Part shown: piece by piece, positions 8,784 through 16,961 of the stretch
Layout of the letters: each line of letters begins with the position of its first letter
Position numbering within the stretch: position 1 is the stretch's first letter
Assembly: GCA_903828785.1 (NCBI GenBank)
Contig: CAIKNP010000015.1
Location: 58,119 to 122,118 of the forward strand
Reading direction: 5' to 3'
Origin: an uncultured Actinomycetes bacterium
GTDB lineage: Bacteria; Actinomycetota; Acidimicrobiia; Acidimicrobiales; RAAP-2
DNA: 64,000 bases
Program-made: the position numbers and the translations under genes
Notes under the pieces: model-generated
Databases searched by the model: none
Told to the model about the DNA's origin: nothing
What the model saw: the letters and a program-made list of their open reading frames with translations, nothing else

Positions 8784-8926
8784 TGAGGCGTCTGCTGGCT
8801 TGGGCTCTGCGAGACGCGCTGCGTCGCTCGACTCGAGGGAACGCGTGGTGGTACCTCTACGCTGGAGCCCTAGTCTTGTTGCGCATCGTCTTGCGTGCGA
8901 CCACTCGGCGTAATCGCAACATCTAA
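8783..8926 (+). CDS. small basic membrane-associated protein (47 aa)
   Basis: A 47-residue, Arg-rich protein with a central hydrophobic stretch (NAWWYLYAGALVLLRIVL) between two basic ends. I do not recognise a family. The ATG begins on the last base of the previous stop codon (TAATG), and the ORF ends 9 bases before trmI with the trmI ribosome site (AAGGAG) immediately after it. It is therefore the third link in a coupled chain of small membrane proteins ahead of trmI. Too short for confident assignment. Confidence 0.5.
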   Translation: MRRLLAWALRDALRRSTRGNAWWYLYAGALVLLRIVLRATTRRNRNI

Positions 8927-8935
8927 GGAGCTTTA

Positions 8936-9715
8936 ATGACCGCAGCCATACTTCGTGAGGGTGAACGGGTCATGCTCATAGACGCCAAGGATCGTGAATA
9001 TCTCATCACCCTGAAGGCTGGCAATACCTTTCACACGCACGCTGGGATTCTGGCCCATGATGACGTCATTGGATCGCCCGAAGGTTCACTCGTGAAGGGA
9101 TCAACCGAACGGACATTCCTCGTTGTGCGTCCCACGCTCTCTGACGTGGTGTTGAAGATGCCACGAGGAGCGCAGGTCATTTACCCCAAGGATCTAGGAA
9201 CAATCCTGATGATGGCCGATATCGCGCCAGGACAAAGGGTCCTCGAAGCGGGCGTCGGCTCGGGGGCTTTGTCGATGACATTGCTACGGGCGGGTGCCTT
9301 GGTCACGGCCTACGAAATCCGTGAGGACTTCGCCAATCACGCCAAGAAAAATGTGTACGAAATGTTGGGTACCGAAGTCAGTTACGACGTCAAAATCCGC
9401 GATGTGACTCAGGGAATAGAGGAGCGAGATCTTGATCGCATCTTGCTTGACATGCCTGAACCATTCGCGGTAGTGGAACACGCGCAAGCGGCGCTGCGGC
9501 CCGGGGGAATTTTTCTGGCCTACTTGCCAACCATCAATCAGACGCAGTTACTGCGCGAGACCCTACGCCAACACCATTTCGGAATGGAAGAGACCGTGGA
9601 GATATTCCGTCGAACCTGGCACATCGACGGTCGCTCTGTTCGACCGGACCACCGCATGGTAGGTCACACCGGCTTCTTAACCACCGCCCGGAGGGTTGTG
9701 CGAAGCGTCAGTTAG
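8936..9715 (+). CDS. trmI: tRNA (adenine-58-N1)-methyltransferase
   Basis: TrmI methylates N1 of A58 in the T loop of tRNA with S-adenosylmethionine. The SAM-binding loop EAGVGSGALS is at residues 104-113, followed by the acidic end of strand 2 in AYEIRED and the catalytic-loop sequence ILLDMPEP. The N-terminal ~70 residues form the small beta domain typical of TrmI. At 259 residues it has the usual length. An AAGGAG ribosome site lies 5 bases before the ATG. TrmI is commonly found beside the proteasome ATPase gene in actinobacteria, as here. Confidence 0.92.
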   Translation: MTAAILREGERVMLIDAKDREYLITLKAGNTFHTHAGILAHDDVIGSPEGSLVKGSTERTFLVVRPTLSDVVLKMPRGAQVIYPKDLGTILMMADIAPGQRVLEAGVGSGALSMTLLRAGALVTAYEIREDFANHAKKNVYEMLGTEVSYDVKIRDVTQGIEERDLDRILLDMPEPFAVVEHAQAALRPGGIFLAYLPTINQTQLLRETLRQHHFGMEETVEIFRRTWHIDGRSVRPDHRMVGHTGFLTTARRVVRSVS

Positions 9716-9945
9716 TTCTCAATGAAGATGCACTCGCCGGGGCACTCTTCGGAGGCCTCAACGACGGCATCTTCCATGTCGGCAGGCACGGTGGCGAGGC
9801 CTTCAGCACCACCGGGGTTGTTCAAAGCAGCTCCGTCTTGCTTGACGTAGGCCAGACCGTCGTCAAGCAATGTAAACACCGAGGGGGCAATCTCTTCGCA
9901 GAGTCCATCACCAGTGCACAAGTCCTGGTCGATCCAAACCTTCAT
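9712..9945 (-). CDS. small ferredoxin with a CX2DX2C-type cluster site
   Basis: A 77-residue single-cluster ferredoxin. The first binding loop is Cys10-TGD-GL-Cys16, where Asp13 stands at the usual second cysteine; the final ligand is Cys68 in ECPGEC, with an extra Cys72. This predicts a 3Fe-4S cluster or a 4Fe-4S cluster with an Asp ligand. Such ferredoxins often pass electrons to cytochromes P450; two P450 genes at 27226 and 31749 have no local redox partner. It is convergent with trmI, with overlapping stop codons, and divergent from arc. A ferredoxin gene beside arc is common in actinobacteria. Confidence 0.88.
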   Translation of the reverse strand: MKVWIDQDLCTGDGLCEEIAPSVFTLLDDGLAYVKQDGAALNNPGGAEGLATVPADMEDAVVEASEECPGECIFIEN

Positions 9946-10034
9946 CGCTGTATTCCTAACATTTGTTGACTGCCATCAAGTTTAGCCGACACCATTGGCG
10001 CTTCAGGCATTGGAGACCAAGACCTACTTTCACG

Positions 10035-10040
10035 TAGGGT
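10035..10040 (+). promoter_or_regulatory. leaderless-type -10 element of arc (TAGGGT)
   Basis: TAGGGT, then 6 bases, then the GTG of arc. There is no Shine-Dalgarno-like sequence, which fits a leaderless mRNA starting at the GTG. Confidence 0.55.
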
Positions 10041-10046
10041 AAGCAC

Positions 10047-11765
10047 GTGGAACAAAACGATGAACACATGTCTGAGGACCAGGCGAGAGACGGTGTCTTT
10101 CAGATAACTGACGTCGACACCGCGCGTCGGCGGATCGAAACCTTGGAAAGTCGTCTGGTCGAAGCCCGAGCGGCCCTGGCGACGAGCCGAAGCAATAACG
10201 AGCGCCTCGCCATGACGATTCAGCAAACCCGAGACCAATTAGCCGCTCTGCGTCATGAAGTAGCGCAACTGAGCCAACCTCCTTCGGCCTACGGCACCTT
10301 TCTCAATTTCAACGAAGATGGCTCCGTCGACATATTCGCCTCCGGACGCAAAATGCGCGTAGCCCTTCACCCCGAACTCGACCCCGGCATGATTTCGCGA
10401 GGCGCTGAGGTGGTGTTGAACGAGTCCTTCAACGTCGTCGCGGTGCGCGACCAAGACCACCAAGGTGAAGTCGTGACGGTCATCGAAATTCTTGCCGGTG
10501 GACGCGTCCTCATTGCCAACCACACCAACGAAGAGCGGGTGGTGGAGATCGCCAGCGCACTGCTAGACGAGAAACTGAGGACCGGTGACCACGCCTTGCT
10601 CGATGGACGCAGCAACTTGCTCGTGGAAAAGATTCTCAAGCGAGATGCTGAGGATTTAATTTTGGAAGAGGTTCCCAGCGTCTCCTACGCCGACATCGGG
10701 GGCCTGGATTCCCAAATTGAATCAATCACCGACGCGGTTGAATTGCCCTATTTACATCGAGCTCTGTTTCACGACTACGAACTCCCGGCGCCGAAGGGAA
10801 TCTTGCTCTATGGTCCACCGGGCTGCGGCAAGACCCTCATCGCGAAAGCGGTTGCTAATTCCCTGTCGCAGAAGGTTGCCGAGTTGACGGGCAACCGTAA
10901 TGTTCGCTCGTACTTTTTAAACATCAAGGGTCCGGAACTGTTAAACAAGTACGTCGGTGAGACCGAGAGGCAAATTCGCGTCGTCTTCCAGCGCGCTCGC
11001 GAGAAGGCCGAAGAGGGTGTTCCGGTCATAATTTTCTTCGACGAGATGGATTCCCTCTTCCGAATTAGGGGATCGGGCATCTCTTCGGACATGGAGTCGA
11101 CCATTGTGCCCCAACTCCTTGCCGAGATTGACGGCGTTGAGTCACTACGCGACGTCATCGTCATCGGCGCGACCAATAGGGAGGATCTCATCGATCCCGC
11201 CATTCTGCGTCCCGGGCGGCTCGACGTCAAGATCAAGATTGAACGGCCCGACAGTGACTCCGCCTTTCAGATTTTTCAGCGCTACCTGCACGCCAATTTG
11301 CCCATCGATAACGAACTGGTGCGTGACGCCGGTGGGGGAGACAGGGAGAAGGCGGTGCGCTGGCTCATCGAAGAAACCGTCGCAGCCATGTACCGCATTG
11401 ACGACGAAAATCGCTTTCTCGAAGTGACCTACCAAGGCGGCGACAAGGAAGTTCTTTATTTCAAAGATTTCGCCTCCGGAGCAATGATTGAGAACATCGT
11501 TCGCCGCGCCAAGAAGCTGGCCGTGAAGCGGGAGATTTCCTCGCAGCGAAGGGGTATCCGCCTCGAGGACTTGCTGGCTTCAATCCGCGAGGAATACCAC
11601 GAGAACGAGGACTTGCCCAACACGACCAACCCCGACGACTGGGCGCGGATCTCGGGCAAGAAGGGTGAGCGGATTGTATTTATACGAACGCTGATCAATC
11701 GCGAACAACAAGATCTCAACGGGGGCCGCTCCATCCAAGGAGTCGGAACAGGTCAGTACCTGTAG
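10047..11765 (+). CDS. arc: proteasomal ATPase ARC/Mpa
   Basis: ARC (Mpa in mycobacteria) is the hexameric AAA ATPase that unfolds pupylated proteins and feeds them to the 20S proteasome. Domains in order: an N-terminal coiled coil (about residues 23-77) that binds Pup, tandem OB folds (about 84-200), and the AAA domain with Walker A GPPGCGKT (256-263) and Walker B IIFFDEMD (329-336). The C-terminus is GQYL, the tail that docks into the proteasome alpha ring. Length 572 is normal. The GTG start is set by the TAGGGT hexamer 6 bases upstream. First gene of the Pup-proteasome locus. Confidence 0.97.
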   Translation: MEQNDEHMSEDQARDGVFQITDVDTARRRIETLESRLVEARAALATSRSNNERLAMTIQQTRDQLAALRHEVAQLSQPPSAYGTFLNFNEDGSVDIFASGRKMRVALHPELDPGMISRGAEVVLNESFNVVAVRDQDHQGEVVTVIEILAGGRVLIANHTNEERVVEIASALLDEKLRTGDHALLDGRSNLLVEKILKRDAEDLILEEVPSVSYADIGGLDSQIESITDAVELPYLHRALFHDYELPAPKGILLYGPPGCGKTLIAKAVANSLSQKVAELTGNRNVRSYFLNIKGPELLNKYVGETERQIRVVFQRAREKAEEGVPVIIFFDEMDSLFRIRGSGISSDMESTIVPQLLAEIDGVESLRDVIVIGATNREDLIDPAILRPGRLDVKIKIERPDSDSAFQIFQRYLHANLPIDNELVRDAGGGDREKAVRWLIEETVAAMYRIDDENRFLEVTYQGGDKEVLYFKDFASGAMIENIVRRAKKLAVKREISSQRRGIRLEDLLASIREEYHENEDLPNTTNPDDWARISGKKGERIVFIRTLINREQQDLNGGRSIQGVGTGQYL

Positions 11766-11767
11766 CT

Positions 11768-13252
11768 ATGCCAATTGCCAAAGTACTTGGTATTGAAACC
11801 GAATACGGGGTTGCCGGCGGACCCGATGGCGACCCCATCACCGCCTCCACCCTGGTCGTGAATGCCTACGCCCAACAGTCGCGAACCCGAGTGAATTGGG
11901 ACTTTGTCGACGAGTCACCGGGTCGCGACGCTCGCGGTCGTATGGGGGAGGGGCAACTGGCTCCACCCATTGAGACGCACCTGGCGAACACCGTTCTCAC
12001 GAACGGCGCGCGACTGTACGTGGACCACGCCCACCCTGAATATTCCTCTCCCGAAGTCCGCACCCCGCGTGAGGCGGTCCTCTATGACTTGGCCGGAGAG
12101 CAGGTGATGGTCCGCGCCATGCGGGCGGTGAACGAGACACTGCCTTCCGAAATGGCGGTCACTCTGTACAAGAACAACAGTGACGGTAAGGGAAATTCCT
12201 ACGGCACGCACGAGAATTACCTCATCGAACGCCAGCTCCCCTTCACGTCAGTAGTGCGGGCAATGGTTCCGCATTTCATCTCGCGCGCCATCATCTGCGG
12301 CGCTGGAAAGGTCGGGGCCGAAACCGACGAAGCTCGCGGCTACGGCGTGCCCTTCCAGCTAAGCGCACGAGCCGAATTTTTCGAGGAGGTCGTGGGATTG
12401 GAGACTACTCTCAAGCGCCCGATAATCAATACGCGCGACGAGCCTCACAGTGACCCCGAACGCTTTCGCCGACTCCACGTCATTAACGGTGACGCCAACA
12501 TGAGTCAGGTAGCCACCCTGGTCAAAGTGGGGTCGACGAGCCTTCTCTTGGCGGCACTCGAGTTCTACGGCCCCGAGATCTTTCCCCCAGTACCTCAACG
12601 TCCGGTGTCGTCATTTCACGCCTTCGCACGAGACCTATCTCTCACGGCCACCACGGCCACTGACGCAGGTTCCTGGAGCGCCGCCAACTACCAAGAGCGT
12701 TTACTGGAAATCGCCGTCCGCTTCACGCAGGAGGGGGATGCCTCGGTCGTCGCACCGCCCGATCAGGTAGAAGAAATCCTGCGAGAATGGCAGATCCTTC
12801 TCGAGGGCGTGGTTAACCATCGCGATGCCGTATGCGACCGTGTTGACTGGCTCGCCAAACTGCGCATAGTGGAAGGTTTTCGAGAGCGGCACCAGACCAC
12901 TCAACTTGACGCCCGACTGCGGGCAATCGATTTGCAGTACCACGACATACGACCGGAGAAATCCCTGGCTCAGCGAGTTGGACTGAAGGCCATTTTTTCA
13001 GCGGACGAGACCAACGTGGCGGTCAGCACGCCTCCGGCGACTACACGGGCGTATTTTCGGGGCACCTGCGTGGCGCGATTTCCCGACGAACTCGTGAGTG
13101 CCAACTGGGATTCCTTGATTTTCGATGTAGGCAAGGGACCCCTTCGTCGAGTCTCTATGATGGACCCTCTTAAGGGTACGGCAGACTTGACCCAAGGCCT
13201 GCTTTCCTCGGTAGATTCAGTGGAGCATTTAGTACAACTCCTGAGCGACTAG
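11768..13252 (+). CDS. dop: depupylase/deamidase Dop
   Basis: Dop is a glutamine-synthetase-fold enzyme that removes Pup from substrates and, in species with Pup-GGQ, deamidates the Pup C-terminus. The sequence opens with GIETEYG (metal ligands Glu10 and Glu12), then the Dop-type ASTLVVNAY, and has the catalytic aspartate region YVDHAHPEYSSPE (Asp86). It is more like Dop than PafA, which is encoded separately at 14941. Because the Pup here is already encoded with Glu at its end, only the depupylase activity should be needed. It starts 2 bases after arc and ends 9 bases before pup. Confidence 0.95.
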   Translation: MPIAKVLGIETEYGVAGGPDGDPITASTLVVNAYAQQSRTRVNWDFVDESPGRDARGRMGEGQLAPPIETHLANTVLTNGARLYVDHAHPEYSSPEVRTPREAVLYDLAGEQVMVRAMRAVNETLPSEMAVTLYKNNSDGKGNSYGTHENYLIERQLPFTSVVRAMVPHFISRAIICGAGKVGAETDEARGYGVPFQLSARAEFFEEVVGLETTLKRPIINTRDEPHSDPERFRRLHVINGDANMSQVATLVKVGSTSLLLAALEFYGPEIFPPVPQRPVSSFHAFARDLSLTATTATDAGSWSAANYQERLLEIAVRFTQEGDASVVAPPDQVEEILREWQILLEGVVNHRDAVCDRVDWLAKLRIVEGFRERHQTTQLDARLRAIDLQYHDIRPEKSLAQRVGLKAIFSADETNVAVSTPPATTRAYFRGTCVARFPDELVSANWDSLIFDVGKGPLRRVSMMDPLKGTADLTQGLLSSVDSVEHLVQLLSD

Positions 13253-13261
13253 AACAGAGAT

Positions 13262-13456
13262 ATGAGCGAACAAGAACAGATCAAAAAGACAGGCCACGAG
13301 CGATCGACAAGCCCCGCCACCGAGCTAACGAGCGACGCCTCCAAGGGCGAGGCCCTTAAGGCCGAGCTCGACAGCTTGCTCGACGAGATTGACAGTGTCC
13401 TGGAAGAGAACGCCGAGGACTTCGTGCGCAACTACGTGCAAAAGGGTGGTGAGTAG
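13262..13456 (+). CDS. pup: prokaryotic ubiquitin-like protein Pup, Glu-terminated
   Basis: Pup is a small, mostly disordered tag that PafA links through its C-terminal Glu to lysines of target proteins. This one has 64 residues, an acidic helical middle (LDSLLDEIDSVLEEN) that pairs with the ARC coiled coil, and the end VQKGGE. Most Pups are encoded as GGQ and need Dop to convert Gln to Glu; this one is ready for ligation as translated. The stop shares one base with the prcB GTG. A TAGAAC sequence that includes the dop stop lies 6 bases before the ATG and may be a weak -10. Confidence 0.97.
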   Translation: MSEQEQIKKTGHERSTSPATELTSDASKGEALKAELDSLLDEIDSVLEENAEDFVRNYVQKGGE

Positions 13457-14250
13457 TGGGTTTGCCACTCTTCAACGCCACCTCGGACCCTGGTCCATCA
13501 TTTCTGTCCTACGCCGATTCGGTGGGATTGACCCTGTCGCAATCAAACCCCAGCGACCTCAGCGCCCACGCCACGACCGTTGTGGCCTTGCGCTGTCGGG
13601 ACGGTGTCGTGATGGTTGGAGACCGTCAGGCTACTCACGGCTACATCGCCAGCCGTGACGTGCGCAAGATTGAGGCGGCGGATCACTTCACCGGCATCGC
13701 GATTTCAGGTTCAGCGGCTCGGGGCCTGGAGTTCATCCGTATTGCGCAATTGTCGTTCGAACACTACGAGAAGATGAGTGACGCATCCCTCAGTCTCGAA
13801 GGTAAGGCCAACTATCTTTCTCCCTTGATTCAACGCAATAACCTCACTATGCCCCTCGTCGTCTTGCCTCTTCTCGCGGGCTGGGACACGAGCCACGGCA
13901 TCGGTCGAGTCTTTGAGTACGACGGGGCGGGAGGCTGTTACGAGCGTCAGGACTTCACTACCATCGGGTCGGGCTCACCCTTCGCCGAGAGTACCTTGCG
14001 TTTAGGTTTTCGACCCGACCTCACCCTCGACGAAGCTCTCGAACTCGCCGCGTTGGCTATCTACGAAGCCGGTGACAACGACCCCAGCACGGGCGGACCT
14101 GACTTCGTGCGTAACCTCTTTCCGATGATGGTGACCATCACCGCCCAGGGTTTCCAAGAATTGCCTCAGGAATACGTCGCCAACACCTACCGCTCCATTG
14201 TCGAGCGGCGCACCCAATCGGGTGGAGCAGCCGGAGGGACCCTGCGATGA
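13456..14250 (+). CDS. prcB: proteasome beta subunit
   Basis: PrcB is the catalytic beta subunit of the 20S proteasome. A propeptide of about 39 residues precedes the catalytic threonine, most likely Thr40 in HATTVVAL. The other active-site residues appear as Asp56 (VGDRQAT) and Lys71 (RDVRK). The residue before Thr is Ala, where mycobacterial PrcB has Gly. Mature length is about 225 residues, typical of the family. The GTG start overlaps the pup stop by one base and the gene overlaps prcA by 4 bases, so pup, prcB and prcA are translationally linked. Confidence 0.96.
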   Translation: MGLPLFNATSDPGPSFLSYADSVGLTLSQSNPSDLSAHATTVVALRCRDGVVMVGDRQATHGYIASRDVRKIEAADHFTGIAISGSAARGLEFIRIAQLSFEHYEKMSDASLSLEGKANYLSPLIQRNNLTMPLVVLPLLAGWDTSHGIGRVFEYDGAGGCYERQDFTTIGSGSPFAESTLRLGFRPDLTLDEALELAALAIYEAGDNDPSTGGPDFVRNLFPMMVTITAQGFQELPQEYVANTYRSIVERRTQSGGAAGGTLR

Positions 14251-14924
14251 GCAACATGTACTACGTCGCACCAGAACAGGTGATGAAGGACAAGGCCGAG
14301 TTCGCGCAAAAGGGCATCGCTCGAGGTCGATCCATAATTGGGGCGATCTACGAGACCGGCGTTGTCATGGTGGCCGAAAATCCCTCGGCGTCGCTCTACA
14401 AGGTTTCCGAGGTTTACGACCGTCTCGCCTTCGCGGGTGTTGGCAAATACAACGAATTCGACCGCCTACGGGAGGCCGGAATTCGCTGGGCCGATGGCAC
14501 CGGCTTCACCTACTCGCGGGAGGACGTTGACGCGCGGGCCCTGGCCAATTACTACGCCCAATACATTGGCGACGTTTTCACCGAAGGGCAAAAACCCTTA
14601 GAGATTGAAATCCTGGTCGCGCAATTGGGGAACAAGCTGCGGCCTACCAAGCTCTACCGCATTCAGTACGAAGGGACCATTATCGACGAAGCGGCTTTCG
14701 CGGTTCTGGGAGGAGATGCGGAATCAATTAAGGCCCGTTTCACCCAACTGGCAACCGAACCAGCCGGTCTGGCGGCCACTCTGCGTTCGGCGGTGGACGC
14801 TCTGTCTGGTCCCGACCGGAGTATTCTGACCGCCGATCTAGAAGTAGGGATTCTCGAGGATCGCGGTCATCGCCGAACCTTTAAGCGTCTGAGTGACGAA
14901 GAGGTCAACGCGCTTCGTGGCTAG
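14247..14924 (+). CDS. prcA: proteasome alpha subunit
   Basis: PrcA forms the outer, gated rings of the 20S proteasome and receives the C-terminal tails of ARC. The N-terminus MSNMYYVAPEQVMKDKAEFAQKG.. is the gating helix region, beginning with the YYVAPEQ pattern usual for actinobacterial alpha subunits; the core follows with ARGRSIIGAIYETGVVMVAEN. It lacks the catalytic Thr, as expected. Length 225. The ATG overlaps the prcB stop (ATGA). Confidence 0.95.
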   Translation: MSNMYYVAPEQVMKDKAEFAQKGIARGRSIIGAIYETGVVMVAENPSASLYKVSEVYDRLAFAGVGKYNEFDRLREAGIRWADGTGFTYSREDVDARALANYYAQYIGDVFTEGQKPLEIEILVAQLGNKLRPTKLYRIQYEGTIIDEAAFAVLGGDAESIKARFTQLATEPAGLAATLRSAVDALSGPDRSILTADLEVGILEDRGHRRTFKRLSDEEVNALRG

Positions 14925-14928
14925 GTTC

Positions 14929-14934
14929 TAACGT
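14929..14934 (+). promoter_or_regulatory. leaderless-type -10 element of pafA (TAACGT)
   Basis: TAACGT plus 6 bases precedes the pafA ATG. No ribosome site is evident. Confidence 0.45.
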
Positions 14935-14940
14935 TCAGGT

Positions 14941-16332
14941 ATGCAGCGGCGCATTTACGGTATCGAAACAGAGTTTGGGGTCACCTTTTCGTTTCGCGGT
15001 CAGCGGCGACTCAGTCCCGACGAAATATCTCGGCTGCTTTTTCGTAAGGTAGTGGCCTGGGGCCGATCGAGCAATATTTTCCTGGAGAACGGAAGCCGTC
15101 TCTACCTCGACGTGGGTTCGCACCCCGAATACGCCACCGCCGAGTGTGACTCACTCTTCGACTTGGTAGCTCAGGACAAAGCGGGGGAGTCAATTGTCCG
15201 AGAATTGGTGGATTTCGCGCAACAGCAGATTGACGCCGACGGCATTCGTGGCGACATATTCATGTTCAAGAACAACACCGATTCCTCAAGCAACTCCTAT
15301 GGTTGTCACGAGAATTATTGCATTGAACGCATTGACGATTTGACGCGACTCGAAGAAGTCTTCATTCCCTACCTGATCACGAGACAGATCTTCACGGGGG
15401 CGGGCAAGATCGTCACCAATCCCACCCGGGGAACGGTGTATTCAATGAGTCAGCGGGCGGAGCACATCTGGGAGTCCATCTCCTCGGCAACCACCCGATC
15501 GAGGCCGATAATCAACACGCGTGACGAACCGCACGCTGACCCCGATCTGTATCGACGGCTCCACGTCATCGTGGGGGACTCGAACATGAACGAGTTTGCG
15601 ACCTTCCTAAAGGTAGGGACGGCCTCAGTCCTTCTCGCCATGATCGAAGATCGTTCGACGGTTCTGCGCAATTACCAAATGCTGTCACCCATGAATGCTC
15701 TGCGCGACATTTCCTACGATCTCTGGGGCAAAGAGACCGTGGGCTTGGCCAGTGGGCGTGATATGACTGCCTTAGAAATCCAAGACGACCTCTGCCAGCG
15801 AGCCGAACTCTTCGTCGAGACGCGCGACATTCCCGCTGATCAGTTACTCGCGGTGCGTATGTGGCGTGAAGTTATCGACCAATACCGCAGTGACCCTTTG
15901 CTGCTGGCCGACCGCGTTGACTGGATTGCCAAATACCAACTCATCGAGCGAGAACGAGAACGTTCCGGCTGTGCACTCTCCGACCCCAAAATTGGACTCA
16001 TCGACCTCCTTTACCACGACATTCGCTTGGACCGAGGACTCTTCTACCGCCTCCAGGCTCGAGGCCTGACGAAGCGTATGGTTAGCGATGACGACATCAA
16101 TGCCGCGGTGCGAACCGCTCCGACGACGACCCGCGCCAACATCCGGGGAGCCTTTATCCGGGAGGCAAAACGTTGGAGACGCGACTTCACGGTTGATTGG
16201 GTTCACCTTAAAATCAATGACGAGATACAGCGATCCGTCATGCTGAAGGATCCTTTTCGTAGTGATGACGAACGATGCCGCCGCCTGCTTGCTTCCCTGC
16301 GTCGCGAGGGTGACCGGCCACCCTCCGAGTAG
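14941..16332 (+). CDS. pafA: Pup-protein ligase PafA
   Basis: PafA uses ATP to phosphorylate the C-terminal Glu of Pup and transfers it to a target lysine. It shares the glutamine-synthetase-like fold with Dop: GIETEFG at residues 7-13, the catalytic aspartate region YLDVGSHPEYATAE with Asp57, and a C-terminal small domain. The NNTDSSSNSYGCHENY segment is a strong family match. At 463 residues it has the normal length. It closes the Pup-proteasome locus and probably has its own promoter (TAACGT 6 bases before the ATG). Its TAG stop forms the start of the -10 of lepB. Confidence 0.96.
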   Translation: MQRRIYGIETEFGVTFSFRGQRRLSPDEISRLLFRKVVAWGRSSNIFLENGSRLYLDVGSHPEYATAECDSLFDLVAQDKAGESIVRELVDFAQQQIDADGIRGDIFMFKNNTDSSSNSYGCHENYCIERIDDLTRLEEVFIPYLITRQIFTGAGKIVTNPTRGTVYSMSQRAEHIWESISSATTRSRPIINTRDEPHADPDLYRRLHVIVGDSNMNEFATFLKVGTASVLLAMIEDRSTVLRNYQMLSPMNALRDISYDLWGKETVGLASGRDMTALEIQDDLCQRAELFVETRDIPADQLLAVRMWREVIDQYRSDPLLLADRVDWIAKYQLIERERERSGCALSDPKIGLIDLLYHDIRLDRGLFYRLQARGLTKRMVSDDDINAAVRTAPTTTRANIRGAFIREAKRWRRDFTVDWVHLKINDEIQRSVMLKDPFRSDDERCRRLLASLRREGDRPPSE

Positions 16333-16335
16333 GCT
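16330..16335 (+). promoter_or_regulatory. leaderless-type -10 element of lepB (TAGGCT)
   Basis: TAGGCT plus 6 bases precedes the lepB ATG. Its TAG is the stop codon of pafA. Confidence 0.6.
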
Positions 16336-16341
16336 TACCTG

Positions 16342-16926
16342 ATGCCCGAAACACAGCCGACGGACGCCAGCGAACGGTCTACCGATCCCTCGGGACGCCG
16401 TTTACGACACTTCGTCGAATGGGTCGTCATCCTGGCAGTGGCTTTAACGATGTCGGTCGTGGTGCGGGACTACGCCTTCCAAACCTTCTACATTCCTTCA
16501 GGATCGATGGAACCAACCTTGCTTATCGGCGATCGAATCATTGTCGATAAATTGGCCGTCGAACTGGGAACCGTCCACACTGGTGACATCATTGTCTTCC
16601 GCGCACCGAGGGAAGTTCGCTTTAAGTGCGGGGCCCACGACGTCGACCTCGTGAAGCGAGTCATTGGCACACCGGGTGACCACTTAAGCAGTAGCGGAGA
16701 CACGATTTTGATCAATGGCGTGGCGCTGCAGGAACGATGGAGTCACCTCGAACCCCTCGGTCCCGCGATCACCCCGCGCGTCGTACCTAAGAACGAGTAT
16801 TTCGTCATGGGTGACAATCATTCCAACTCCTGTGACTCGCGCTACTGGGGAATGGTCCCACGGGGCAATATTCTTGGCAAGGTTTTTCTGCGGGTGTGGC
16901 CGGTCACTCGGATTCACTGGTTCTAG
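16342..16926 (+). CDS. lepB: signal peptidase I
   Basis: Type I signal peptidase cleaves signal peptides of exported proteins on the outer face of the membrane. One N-terminal membrane anchor spans about residues 25-42. The catalytic Ser55 is in IPSGSMEPT and the general-base Lys105 in DLVKRVIG; the later box GDNHSNSCDSRYWG is also present, with Cys in place of the usual residue after SNS. Length 194 is that of a compact Gram-positive-type enzyme. It is followed by tatB and tatC, so protein-export genes are grouped here. Confidence 0.95.
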   Translation: MPETQPTDASERSTDPSGRRLRHFVEWVVILAVALTMSVVVRDYAFQTFYIPSGSMEPTLLIGDRIIVDKLAVELGTVHTGDIIVFRAPREVRFKCGAHDVDLVKRVIGTPGDHLSSSGDTILINGVALQERWSHLEPLGPAITPRVVPKNEYFVMGDNHSNSCDSRYWGMVPRGNILGKVFLRVWPVTRIHWF

Positions 16927-16949
16927 TCCAGTCAAGCTCTTCTCGCTCG

Positions 16950-16955
16950 TAGTAT
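16950..16955 (+). promoter_or_regulatory. leaderless-type -10 element of tatB (TAGTAT)
   Basis: TAGTAT, GAAGGG, then the GTG of tatB. The purine-rich spacer could also act as a ribosome site. Confidence 0.5.
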
Positions 16956-16961
16956 GAAGGG

